This document shows, piece after piece, positions 35,211-41,826 of a stretch of 64,000 nt of DNA. The stretch covers positions 744,001 through 808,000 of the forward strand of contig OZ252212.1 in assembly GCA_965248955.1 (NCBI GenBank). Direction: 5' to 3'. A model generated the notes under the pieces. It saw only the letters and a list, made by a program, of their open reading frames with translations, was not told the DNA's origin and searched no databases. Origin of the DNA: DAOUJH01 sp965248955. GTDB taxonomy: Bacteria; Chloroflexota; Dehalococcoidia; Lucifugimonadales; QGNO01. Each line of letters begins with the position of its first letter. Positions within the stretch are counted from its first letter, which is position 1. Position numbers and translations under genes: made by a program.

Positions 35211-35950
35211 GAGTTCTAGTCGCAGGCGAGTCATGGGTTACGCACACCGTCCACATCAAGGGCTTCGACAGCTTTGTCACCAGCGGCTACGAAGAAGGCG
35301 TGCGCTGGCTGAAGGCCGCTCTGGAGAAAGCAGGACACACCGTGCACCACATGCCCAATCACCTGGTGGCGACCGATTTCCCTTCTACGGTAGAATCCCT
35401 GCGCCGCTACGAAGTCGTGATGCTCAGCGACTGTGGCAGCAACACACTGCTTCAACATCCCGATACGTTCATCAAGTCTCAGAAGACTCCCAACCGCCTC
35501 CAAGCCATACGTGACTACGTAGCCGGCGGAGGGGCTCTGGTCATGATCGGCGGCTATATGACGTTTCAGGGCATAGACGGCAGAGCCAGGTATCACGGCA
35601 CGCCGGTGGAAGAAGCGCTGCCCGTGAACATAGGCCCAGTGGATGACCGCGTTGAGATCCCTGAAGGCGTGGTTCCCCTGGCGACCAACCCCGAACACCC
35701 CGTTGTTCGTGGAATCGATGGCGAGTGGCCCGCCTTTTTGGGCTACAACAGGTTTACCTCCCGTTCAGGCGCGGATGTTTTGGCAACCGCCGGCGACGAT
35801 CCTTTTCTCGTTGTCTGGCAGTACGGCAAAGGACGGTCGGCTGCCTTCGCTTCGGACTGCGGACCGCACTGGGGCCCGGCGGAGTACCTGAACTGGCGCC
35901 ACCATGACCGGCTCTGGGCACAGCTGGTTGCCTGGCTGGCTGAAGGATAG
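35207..35950 (+). CDS. Class I glutamine amidotransferase-like protein (DUF1355 type)
   Basis: A 247-residue protein with a flavodoxin-like ThuA/amidotransferase fold: MRVLVAGESWVTHTVHIKGFDSF, a PDTFIKS stretch, YVAGGGALVMIGGYMTFQG, and the C-terminal VWQYGKGRSAAFASDCGPHWG. This matches the putative glutamine amidotransferase group (DUF1355) found in sugar-use operons. There is no Cys at the nucleophile elbow (MIGGYMTF), so it is unlikely to be a true glutaminase and may bind or process a sugar. It starts at ATG 35207, overlapping the isomerase stop. Confidence 0.8.
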   Translation: MRVLVAGESWVTHTVHIKGFDSFVTSGYEEGVRWLKAALEKAGHTVHHMPNHLVATDFPSTVESLRRYEVVMLSDCGSNTLLQHPDTFIKSQKTPNRLQAIRDYVAGGGALVMIGGYMTFQGIDGRARYHGTPVEEALPVNIGPVDDRVEIPEGVVPLATNPEHPVVRGIDGEWPAFLGYNRFTSRSGADVLATAGDDPFLVVWQYGKGRSAAFASDCGPHWGPAEYLNWRHHDRLWAQLVAWLAEG

Positions 35951-35998
35951 GGAAGCGCGGCTGAGGTCGAGCCGTCCCAGCGGGTATGAAAGCAGAGG

Positions 35999-36430
35999 CT
36001 ATATGGAAGCGGGCGCGGGCCGACCTTCCATACCTACCCATACCTCGCCGCCCTCAAACGCCTCTTTCTTCCAAATGGGCACGTTCTCTTTGATGCGGTT
36101 TACTACGTACTGGCATGCCGAGAATGCCTCGGCGCGGTGCGGTGAGGCCGCCGACACTACCAGGCTGATTTCACCAACCTCCATACGCCCAAGGCGGTGC
36201 GCAATCGATACTACAGTGTCGTCCCAGCGCTCAATCACCTCCCCGGCAATGCGAGCCAGCATCTTCTCGGCCATCTCTTCGTAGGCCTCGTATTCAAGAT
36301 AAAGAACGCGCTTGCCGCCTGTGTGGTCGCGCACCGTTCCCAGGAAGGTGACCACCCCGCCCTTATCAGGTGCACGCACCGTGGAAGCTATCTCCTCGGG
36401 GTCCAGGACATCCCGGCTTATCCTGATCAC
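35999..36430 (-). CDS. moaE: Molybdopterin synthase catalytic subunit MoaE
   Basis: MoaE takes sulfur from MoaD thiocarboxylate to turn precursor Z into molybdopterin. The 143-residue product has GGVVTFLGTVRDHTGG, LEYEAYEEMAEKML, HRLGRMEVGE and the active-site KENVPIWKKEAFEGG. The start is GTG at 36430, overlapping the moaD stop as GTGA. It supplies cofactor for enzymes such as the sulfite-oxidase-like protein in this window. Confidence 0.96.
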   Translation of the reverse strand: MIRISRDVLDPEEIASTVRAPDKGGVVTFLGTVRDHTGGKRVLYLEYEAYEEMAEKMLARIAGEVIERWDDTVVSIAHRLGRMEVGEISLVVSAASPHRAEAFSACQYVVNRIKENVPIWKKEAFEGGEVWVGMEGRPAPASI

Positions 36431-36678
36431 AAAGCACCTCCGCTGACCGGCGGTATGAAGGCTATTTCGTCGCCCTCCTGAATGGGGTGGTCCCCGGCGA
36501 CGTACTCGGCGTTGACGGCTATCATAATGGGAACGCCGCTCTTCATCATGCCTGCATAACGCCTATCCAGCTCTCTTACAACGTGCGCCACCGTGGCGGT
36601 CTCCGGCAGGTCTAACTCAACTTCTGAGTCGCCTGCCCTTTCTCTGAGGACGGCAAATAGCTTGACTCGTGCTTTCAT
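36427..36678 (-). CDS. moaD: Molybdopterin synthase sulfur carrier subunit MoaD
   Basis: An 83-residue ubiquitin-like sulfur carrier (KARVKLFAVLRERAGDSEVELDLPE and EGDEIAFIPPVSGG). MoaD normally ends in Gly-Gly, which is adenylated and thiocarboxylated; here two more residues, Ala-Leu, follow the Gly-Gly before the TGA. It may need trimming, as in QbsE-type carriers, or be an atypical carrier. The start at ATG 36678 begins the domain; the frame extends 14 codons further. It overlaps moaE by GTGA. Confidence 0.9.
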   Translation of the reverse strand: MKARVKLFAVLRERAGDSEVELDLPETATVAHVVRELDRRYAGMMKSGVPIMIAVNAEYVAGDHPIQEGDEIAFIPPVSGGAL

Positions 36679-36725
36679 GGTGCTGCTATGTATTATAGCT
36701 TGGACAAAGGCGCTCTTCACGCGAG

Positions 36726-37547
36726 CTATATAGCCCTTCGCTTGAACACGGCGACAACGCTAAAAGCGGCCACCGCGGCCAGGGTCATGGCTGGGCCTGA
36801 AGGCAGGTTAAAGTAGTAAGACGAATACAGGCCGGTAACGGCCGCCAGTACCCCAATGGCGGCTCCCACCAGCATGATCAAACTAAATCTGCGCACTAGG
36901 AGATACGCTGTTGCCGCCGGCGTCACCAGCATGGCCACAACAAGGACTATGCCTACGGCTTGCAGAGCTATCACCACCACCAGCGCCAGGAGAATCAGCA
37001 AGAGATAGTCCAGCAGAGCCGTGGGCAGACCGATGACTGAAGCGCCCTGAGGATCGAAGCTCGTGAAGATAAGCTCCTTGTGCAAAAGATACAAGATGGC
37101 CAGCACCGACACAGTCAATCCCAGGGTTATCACCAAGTCCAGGTTTGAAACGCCAAGCACCTGGCCCAGAAGGATGTCTTCCAGGTCTACGTTGATTCCC
37201 CTGGCTACGGTCAGTATTGCCAGACCCAAGGCAAACAGCCCGGCAAAGATTATGCCTATGGACGTATCCTCGCTTACACCCGTCCTGCGTCTCAAATATC
37301 CAATAAGCAAAGCCACTATTATGCCCGCCGGCACGGCGGCGACAAGCGGGCTGACTCCTATCAAGAATCCGATTGCTAGACCGGGCAGTACCGAGTGAGC
37401 CACGGCGTCGCCCATGAAGGCGAGTCCCCTCGTCACCACGTAGCTTCCCAGAACGGGGCAGATTATGCCAACCAGGACGGACACCAGCAATGCGCGCACC
37501 ATGAATCCGTACTGGAACGGCTCTATCAGGGGGTCGAGAATGGTCAT
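36726..37547 (-). CDS. Metal ABC transporter permease (ZnuB/MntB family)
   Basis: A 273-residue permease with eight hydrophobic helices: LGSYVVTRGLAFMGDAVAHSVLPGLAIGFL, the RRRTGVSEDTSIGI loop and AVGIVLVVAMLVTPAATAYLL are ABC-3 family signatures. It imports zinc, manganese or iron together with the ATPase encoded just upstream. The ATG at 37547 lies one base after the ATPase stop; a start five codons earlier would overlap it. No periplasmic metal-binding protein gene is adjacent, so that part is encoded elsewhere. The exact metal is unknown. Confidence 0.9.
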   Translation of the reverse strand: MTILDPLIEPFQYGFMVRALLVSVLVGIICPVLGSYVVTRGLAFMGDAVAHSVLPGLAIGFLIGVSPLVAAVPAGIIVALLIGYLRRRTGVSEDTSIGIIFAGLFALGLAILTVARGINVDLEDILLGQVLGVSNLDLVITLGLTVSVLAILYLLHKELIFTSFDPQGASVIGLPTALLDYLLLILLALVVVIALQAVGIVLVVAMLVTPAATAYLLVRRFSLIMLVGAAIGVLAAVTGLYSSYYFNLPSGPAMTLAAVAAFSVVAVFKRRAI

Positions 37548-37548
37548 C

Positions 37549-38307
37549 TCAACCCGCTCCACCGTCGCCCGCGAGGACGACTCCGTGGGAGCCGTAAAGC
37601 TCCTCCAGCACTGCGGGCGTGAAGGCCGTGTTCGGCGGCCCCCAGGCGCATACGTGATGATTCAGGCAGAGCACCAGGTCGAAGCGGCGCGCCATGTTCG
37701 TCAGGTCGTGGGTGGACATGAGGATGGTCTTTCCTTCGTTGGTCAGCGCACGCAGGATCTCCACCAAGCCCTCCTGCGATCCCACGTCCACACCGGAGAA
37801 CGCCTCGTCCAGGAGCAGAGTGTGCGCCTCCTGCGCCAACGCCCTGGCCACGAACACGCGCTGACGCTGGCCTCCGGACAACTCCGTCATCATGGACGAG
37901 CGGCGTTCCCATAGCCCTACCCTCTCCAGGCATGACTGCACAATCTCCTTGTCCTGACGGGAAGGCCGGCGCAGCCAGCCGATCTTACGCTCCCGCCCCA
38001 GCATCACTACATCCCAGGCCGTCAAGGGAAAACGCCAGTTCACCCGCTCGCTTTGCGGCACGTAAGCCAACTCACCCCTGACCTGCAAGAACGGCAACCC
38101 ATGTATCAGGATCTGCCCTTCATTGAAAGGAAGCAGTCCCACGATGACGTTGAACAGAGTGCTCTTGCCTGCCCCATTCGGGCCTACCACGCCTACCATC
38201 ACACCGTGCTCAACAGTGAACGATACGTTGTCCAGCACGCGTACTCCGCCTCTTTCCACAGATAGATTCTCTACGACTACGGCCGGAGGCAGACTCTGAT
38301 CGGTCAC
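37549..38307 (-). CDS. Metal ABC transporter ATP-binding protein
   Basis: A 252-residue ABC ATPase: Walker A GPNGAGKST, Q-loop YVPQSERVNWRFPLT, signature ELSGGQRQRVFVARAL, Walker B TLLLDEAFSGVD and switch His in STHDL. The VPQSERVNWRFPL stretch and DEAFSGVD, with Phe instead of Pro after DEA, are typical of the manganese/zinc uptake ATPases. Paired with the permease immediately downstream. A perfect palindrome about 160 bases upstream may be a metal-regulator site. Confidence 0.92.
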   Translation of the reverse strand: MTDQSLPPAVVVENLSVERGGVRVLDNVSFTVEHGVMVGVVGPNGAGKSTLFNVIVGLLPFNEGQILIHGLPFLQVRGELAYVPQSERVNWRFPLTAWDVVMLGRERKIGWLRRPSRQDKEIVQSCLERVGLWERRSSMMTELSGGQRQRVFVARALAQEAHTLLLDEAFSGVDVGSQEGLVEILRALTNEGKTILMSTHDLTNMARRFDLVLCLNHHVCAWGPPNTAFTPAVLEELYGSHGVVLAGDGGAG

Positions 38308-38466
38308 AACAAAACCTCTGCTATTATTGTGGCGTCCGTCCTCATCAACTCTACATGGGTTTCCGCGCCACTGGCTAATTCGCCCTGCGAACCAGTATAC
38401 ACTGAAGAAATGGGGGGTTCTAAGAATACCGCGGGCGCTTGAGGCCTGGTATCCGTGTCCAAGTAT

Positions 38467-38481
38467 TGATACCTAGTATCA
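38467..38481. promoter_or_regulatory. Palindrome upstream of the metal transporter (possible operator)
   Basis: TGATAC, three bases, GATACT-type complement GTATCA: arms of six bases are perfect. It lies in the 217-base gap between the DUF951 gene end and the ATPase start and could bind a metalloregulator, but it fits no consensus I am sure of. Nothing else recognisable is present in this gap. Confidence 0.3.
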
Positions 38482-38524
38482 TGATGCGTTGCACTCATAT
38501 TTCTCAAAGAAAGTCCTGGGTAGA

Positions 38525-38737
38525 TCAAGTTGGATTTGGCTCTTGTGTAATAGCCGCCGCCCTGTGTTCCTTAATCCTGCGGTTCAAAACACCTCGCTCC
38601 AGCAGCACCCTTCTATTGCATTCCAGGCACCTCAGTCCAATGTCGGCCCCAAGCCTAACCACCCTCCACTGGTAGCTGCCGCAAGGGTGTGGCTTCTTCA
38701 GCCTCAATATGTCATTTAGATGGTATTCCCTTACCAT
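38525..38737 (-). CDS. DUF951 family protein
   Basis: A 70-residue protein matching DUF951: YHLNDILRLKKPHPCGSYQW, then VVRLGADIGLRCLECNRRVLL, ending in a basic RIKEH. The HPCG and CLEC cysteines suggest a small zinc-binding SH3-like or OB-like fold; the family often sits near ychF or replication genes in Firmicutes and its role is unknown. It starts at ATG 38737 inside the last codons of pyrF, overlapping it by seven bases, so it depends on pyrF for transcription. Confidence 0.85.
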   Translation of the reverse strand: MVREYHLNDILRLKKPHPCGSYQWRVVRLGADIGLRCLECNRRVLLERGVLNRRIKEHRAAAITQEPNPT

Positions 38738-39570
38738 TCAACATCCAGAGAGGCCAGAACAGCGTTGATATCGTCTTGCAGACCAACGGTTGCCTTCCTT
38801 GCCGATTCGGCAAAATCATCTCCCCGCGAGGCGTATATAATGCCCCGGGACGAATTGATCAAGATACGCCTGCCTTGAGCCGCAATGCCGTTCCTCACGG
38901 CTTGCTCCAATGCTCCCTCCTGAGAACCTATGCCGGGAATTAGAAACGGCATGTCAGGGCAAAGGGCCCGCACCTCTTTTATTTGCTCCGGGTACGTTGC
39001 ACCCAAGACCAGCCCGGCGTTCCCATGCCTGTTCCATGCGCCGACCTGCAACGCCACCTGCTGATACAGAGGTCTTGCACTGTCTGCGTCCGACGAGACC
39101 AACAGGTCCTGAAGGTCGACGGCGCCAGGGTTGGATGAACGGCACAAGACAAAAACACCTCTATCCGAATGCTCCAGGAAAGGCTCCACGCCGTCTCTGC
39201 CGCAGTAGGCATTTATTGTGACTGCATCAAACCCCCAGTATTCGAACATTCCCCTGGCGTAGGCCGTAGCAGTGTTCCCAATATCGCCCCGCTTAGCATC
39301 GCCTAGCAGTATCACGCCGGGAGCCACGTCGCGTATGTGCTTAACCGTGCTCTCCAGTGCGTTCCAGCCATCGAGACCCAGAGCTTCATAGAAGGCAAGG
39401 TTGGGCTTGTATGCACAAACCAGGTCATGGGTAGCATCTACTATTGCCCTGTTGAACGCGGCAACTTCCTTTACAGGCATCATGCTTGGGTCGGGATCAA
39501 GGCCCACGCACACAAGGCTCCTGCTAGCTTCGCAAGCGGAGTCCAGTCTTTGGGCAAAGGTAGTCGACAT
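38731..39570 (-). CDS. pyrF: Orotidine 5'-phosphate decarboxylase (type 2)
   Basis: PyrF makes UMP from OMP, the last step of pyrimidine synthesis. The 279-residue product is of the longer type 2 family: VCVGLDPDPSMM, AYKPNLAFYEALG, the catalytic LLGDAKRGDIGNTA and LLIPGIGSQEG-type phosphate loop (FLIPGIGSQEGALEQ). ATG 39570 is chosen because AGGAG stands seven bases ahead; the frame runs 11 codons further. It lies apart from the main pyr operon at 41827-49930 and has no visible PyrR leader. Confidence 0.95.
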   Translation of the reverse strand: MSTTFAQRLDSACEASRSLVCVGLDPDPSMMPVKEVAAFNRAIVDATHDLVCAYKPNLAFYEALGLDGWNALESTVKHIRDVAPGVILLGDAKRGDIGNTATAYARGMFEYWGFDAVTINAYCGRDGVEPFLEHSDRGVFVLCRSSNPGAVDLQDLLVSSDADSARPLYQQVALQVGAWNRHGNAGLVLGATYPEQIKEVRALCPDMPFLIPGIGSQEGALEQAVRNGIAAQGRRILINSSRGIIYASRGDDFAESARKATVGLQDDINAVLASLDVEW

Positions 39571-39712
39571 CTTCGTCTCCTGGTAGTCTAATCTTGCCGT
39601 CAACTAGCCACAAGCAATGCTATCCCTGTTGAGGATGCTGAAACAAGGGATTGAGGCATGTATTTTCAAGTGAGCCACTAAAGAACCAGGAAGAAAGACC
39701 GGCCTTCACGCT

Positions 39713-40441
39713 ATGAAAACAGAGTGCACCGCGCCAACCCCCACCGGCAAGAAGCTGTTGCGTATATTCCACCGCCTCTACAGCGACTACGGTCCTCAGC
39801 ACTGGTGGCCGGGCGACGGCCCGTTTGAGACAATCGTTGGCGCCATTCTCACCCAGAATGTCTCGTGGAACAATGCGGCGCGCGCCATCGACCGCCTCAA
39901 ACAAGAGGGTATTTTGTGCCCGGCAGCACTGCGGGAGGTTGCCATTGAAGAGCTGGCGCGTCTGATCAAGTCCAGCGGCTACTTCAACGTCAAGGCAAAG
40001 AAGCTCAAGGCCTTTGCGGAACACCTTGGCAAAAGCTACGGAGACAATCTGGAAGAGATGCTCCAGCAGGAGCCGGATACGTTGCGCCGCGAGCTCCTCT
40101 CCATATACGGCATCGGTGAGGAGACCGCCGACGACATTATGCTGTACGCCGGGGGCTGGCCCGTTTTTGTCATAGATGCCTACACGCGGCGCATACTGGA
40201 GCGACTCCATCTTGTTCGTGAAGGGCAGACATACGCCGAGCTCCAAACTTTCTTCCACAGCCACTTGCCCAGAGACACCCGGCTATTCAACGAATACCAC
40301 GCCCTGCTGGACCACCATGCCGGCGTCACCTGTGTACGACGTGACCCGCGTTGCGCCGATTGCTCCCTGCTGGATCTGTGCCCCACCGGGAAGAAGTACG
40401 CAAAGCAACTCCACGGCGGGCGCAATATGAGCAAGAGCTAA
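39713..40441 (+). CDS. Endonuclease III-like DNA glycosylase (HhH-GPD, Fe-S)
   Basis: A 242-residue base-excision repair glycosylase. It has the helix-hairpin-helix LLSIYGIGEETADDIMLYAGG, the catalytic Asp155 in FVIDAYTRR, and a [4Fe-4S] cluster motif with Cys207, 214, 217 and 223 (C-x6-C-x2-C-x5-C). The Lys that makes Nth a lyase (GRKTA) is Glu137 here (GEETA), so this should be a monofunctional glycosylase, perhaps for alkylated bases like MagIII. Family placement is firm, substrate open. It is convergent with the hpt fusion gene. Confidence 0.9.
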   Translation: MKTECTAPTPTGKKLLRIFHRLYSDYGPQHWWPGDGPFETIVGAILTQNVSWNNAARAIDRLKQEGILCPAALREVAIEELARLIKSSGYFNVKAKKLKAFAEHLGKSYGDNLEEMLQQEPDTLRRELLSIYGIGEETADDIMLYAGGWPVFVIDAYTRRILERLHLVREGQTYAELQTFFHSHLPRDTRLFNEYHALLDHHAGVTCVRRDPRCADCSLLDLCPTGKKYAKQLHGGRNMSKS

Positions 40442-40497
40442 CGGATGCGGATTGAGCAACGTCTCAAAGGACGGCGCGGAGGCCTTCGAGATGGGAA

Positions 40498-41745
40498 CTA
40501 ACCGGAAGGGAGCGCCGGGTTAGCCCGGGCTCCTCTCTCCTGCCCGCCCCGTTTGCGTTTCCGTTCTGGCTTGCGATCGGTGGGCTGTGCCTGTTCTCCG
40601 GGTCTCAGTATCCCTATGAACGGCAGGTTGCGGTACTTCTCCAAATAATCCAAGCCGTAACCAACAACAAACTCATCCGCAATTTCAAATCCCACGTAGT
40701 CCAGCTTGACGTCCACCAGCCGCCTGACCTTTTTATCCAGCAATGCGCAAACCTTCAGACTGGCCGGATTCAGTGAATGCAAGTAGCGGAGCAGGTAATT
40801 GAGGGTCATGCCTGTGTCCACAATGTCTTCCACCAACACAACATGGCGCCCTTCTATAGGTATGTCTGGCCCTTTCTTGACTTGTACGGCCCCGTTTCCA
40901 GGGGCGTCACCATTGCCTCTATAGTAAGAAACAGACATGAAGTCCATGGAAAGTGGCAGCGTTATTTCTCTCATCAGGTCGGCCATGAAGCAGAACACGC
41001 CCCTGAGCACTCCTAGAAGAACAGGCTGCTTGCCTTTATGGTCACGGGAGATAGATTTGCCAATCTGACGAACCCTTCGCTCTATCTGCGGTTTGGTGAA
41101 CAATACCCGCTCCACCTCAGGGATATCCTCTTGGATCAGGGGCCCAAATCCGTACTTGGCCAAAAGACGGTGTATGTCACGCTTATAGAGCAGCTTAACG
41201 TTCACATCCGGGTAAAGCTCACGCAGATGGCGCATCTTCCTGTTCTTCTCCGTTACCAGGCTCTGTTTGAGGGTGGTTAGTTCCACGTAGAGGTCTAGCT
41301 CCGGCAGATAGAAATCAGGAGTGAACATCTCCGCCACCCGTTCACCGTCCCATCTCAGCGGGAAGGAGCGAGGTTCGTACAGCCATTTTACTCCGTAGAA
41401 GTCCAACAGGTGGGTGAATTCGTCTTCACTGGGATGGGCAAAGGGCCGGTGTGTTGTGGGAACCGGGTAATGCTCCATTGGCACGGCTACGGGAGGGGTA
41501 TCGATTGAAGGAGAATCGACCGGGGCTTTGGGGGCCCTTCGCCTGCGCGTACGGGGTTTCACGGCAGTTTCAACCGCCGCTTGAGCGGTCTGATCTACGT
41601 TCAGACCATCCGCGTCCACGGCTGAGGGCGACACTGGCCCTTTCCGCTTACTGCTGCGGCGTTTGGATCCGTTGCTCTGGTTTACCCAGGCCTTACTCTG
41701 ATCGATAGAAGAAGCTGTTTCTTCTGAAATCGATACGTTCTCCAT
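40498..41745 (-). CDS. Hypoxanthine phosphoribosyltransferase with N-terminal nuclease-like domain
   Basis: A 415-residue fusion. Residues 1-100 are low complexity and basic (RRSSKRK, RTRRRRAPK). Residues 107-196 resemble a PD-(D/E)XK nuclease: FTPDFYLPELDLYVELTTLK, where the usual Lys of E-x-K is replaced by Thr, followed by a helix and VKLLYKRD. Residues 213-385 are a complete HPRT that salvages hypoxanthine or guanine, with the PRPP loop VVLVEDIVDTGMT at 303-314 and the Ser-Tyr pair of the flexible loop. A basic tail follows. The start is ATG 41745, only a few bases past the predicted transcription start. HPRT function is confident; the N-terminal domain is inferred. Confidence 0.85.
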   Translation of the reverse strand: MENVSISEETASSIDQSKAWVNQSNGSKRRSSKRKGPVSPSAVDADGLNVDQTAQAAVETAVKPRTRRRRAPKAPVDSPSIDTPPVAVPMEHYPVPTTHRPFAHPSEDEFTHLLDFYGVKWLYEPRSFPLRWDGERVAEMFTPDFYLPELDLYVELTTLKQSLVTEKNRKMRHLRELYPDVNVKLLYKRDIHRLLAKYGFGPLIQEDIPEVERVLFTKPQIERRVRQIGKSISRDHKGKQPVLLGVLRGVFCFMADLMREITLPLSMDFMSVSYYRGNGDAPGNGAVQVKKGPDIPIEGRHVVLVEDIVDTGMTLNYLLRYLHSLNPASLKVCALLDKKVRRLVDVKLDYVGFEIADEFVVGYGLDYLEKYRNLPFIGILRPGEQAQPTDRKPERKRKRGGQERGARANPALPSG

Positions 41746-41757
41746 CAAGTTATAGCT

Positions 41758-41793
41758 ATAATAGCTTAAACACTCCAAAAGTGGCAACCTTGG
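41758..41793 (-). promoter_or_regulatory. Predicted promoter of the hpt fusion gene
   Basis: Leftward, TTGCCA (41787-41782), 18 bases, TATTAT (41763-41758). Transcription would start near 41750, about five bases before the ATG at 41745, so the message would be nearly leaderless; no ribosome site is visible. The -35 overlaps the weak terminator after carB. Confidence 0.45.
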
Positions 41794-41798
41794 CCACT
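41780..41798 (-). terminator. Weak terminator after carB
   Basis: AGTGGC and GCCACT form a six-base stem with a seven-base loop, followed on the minus strand by TTTTGG. It lies 29 bases past the carB stop. The stem is short, so termination may be partial. Confidence 0.4.
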
Positions 41799-41826
41799 CT
41801 TTTCAACTCTTTTTGTTCGTTTCAAT

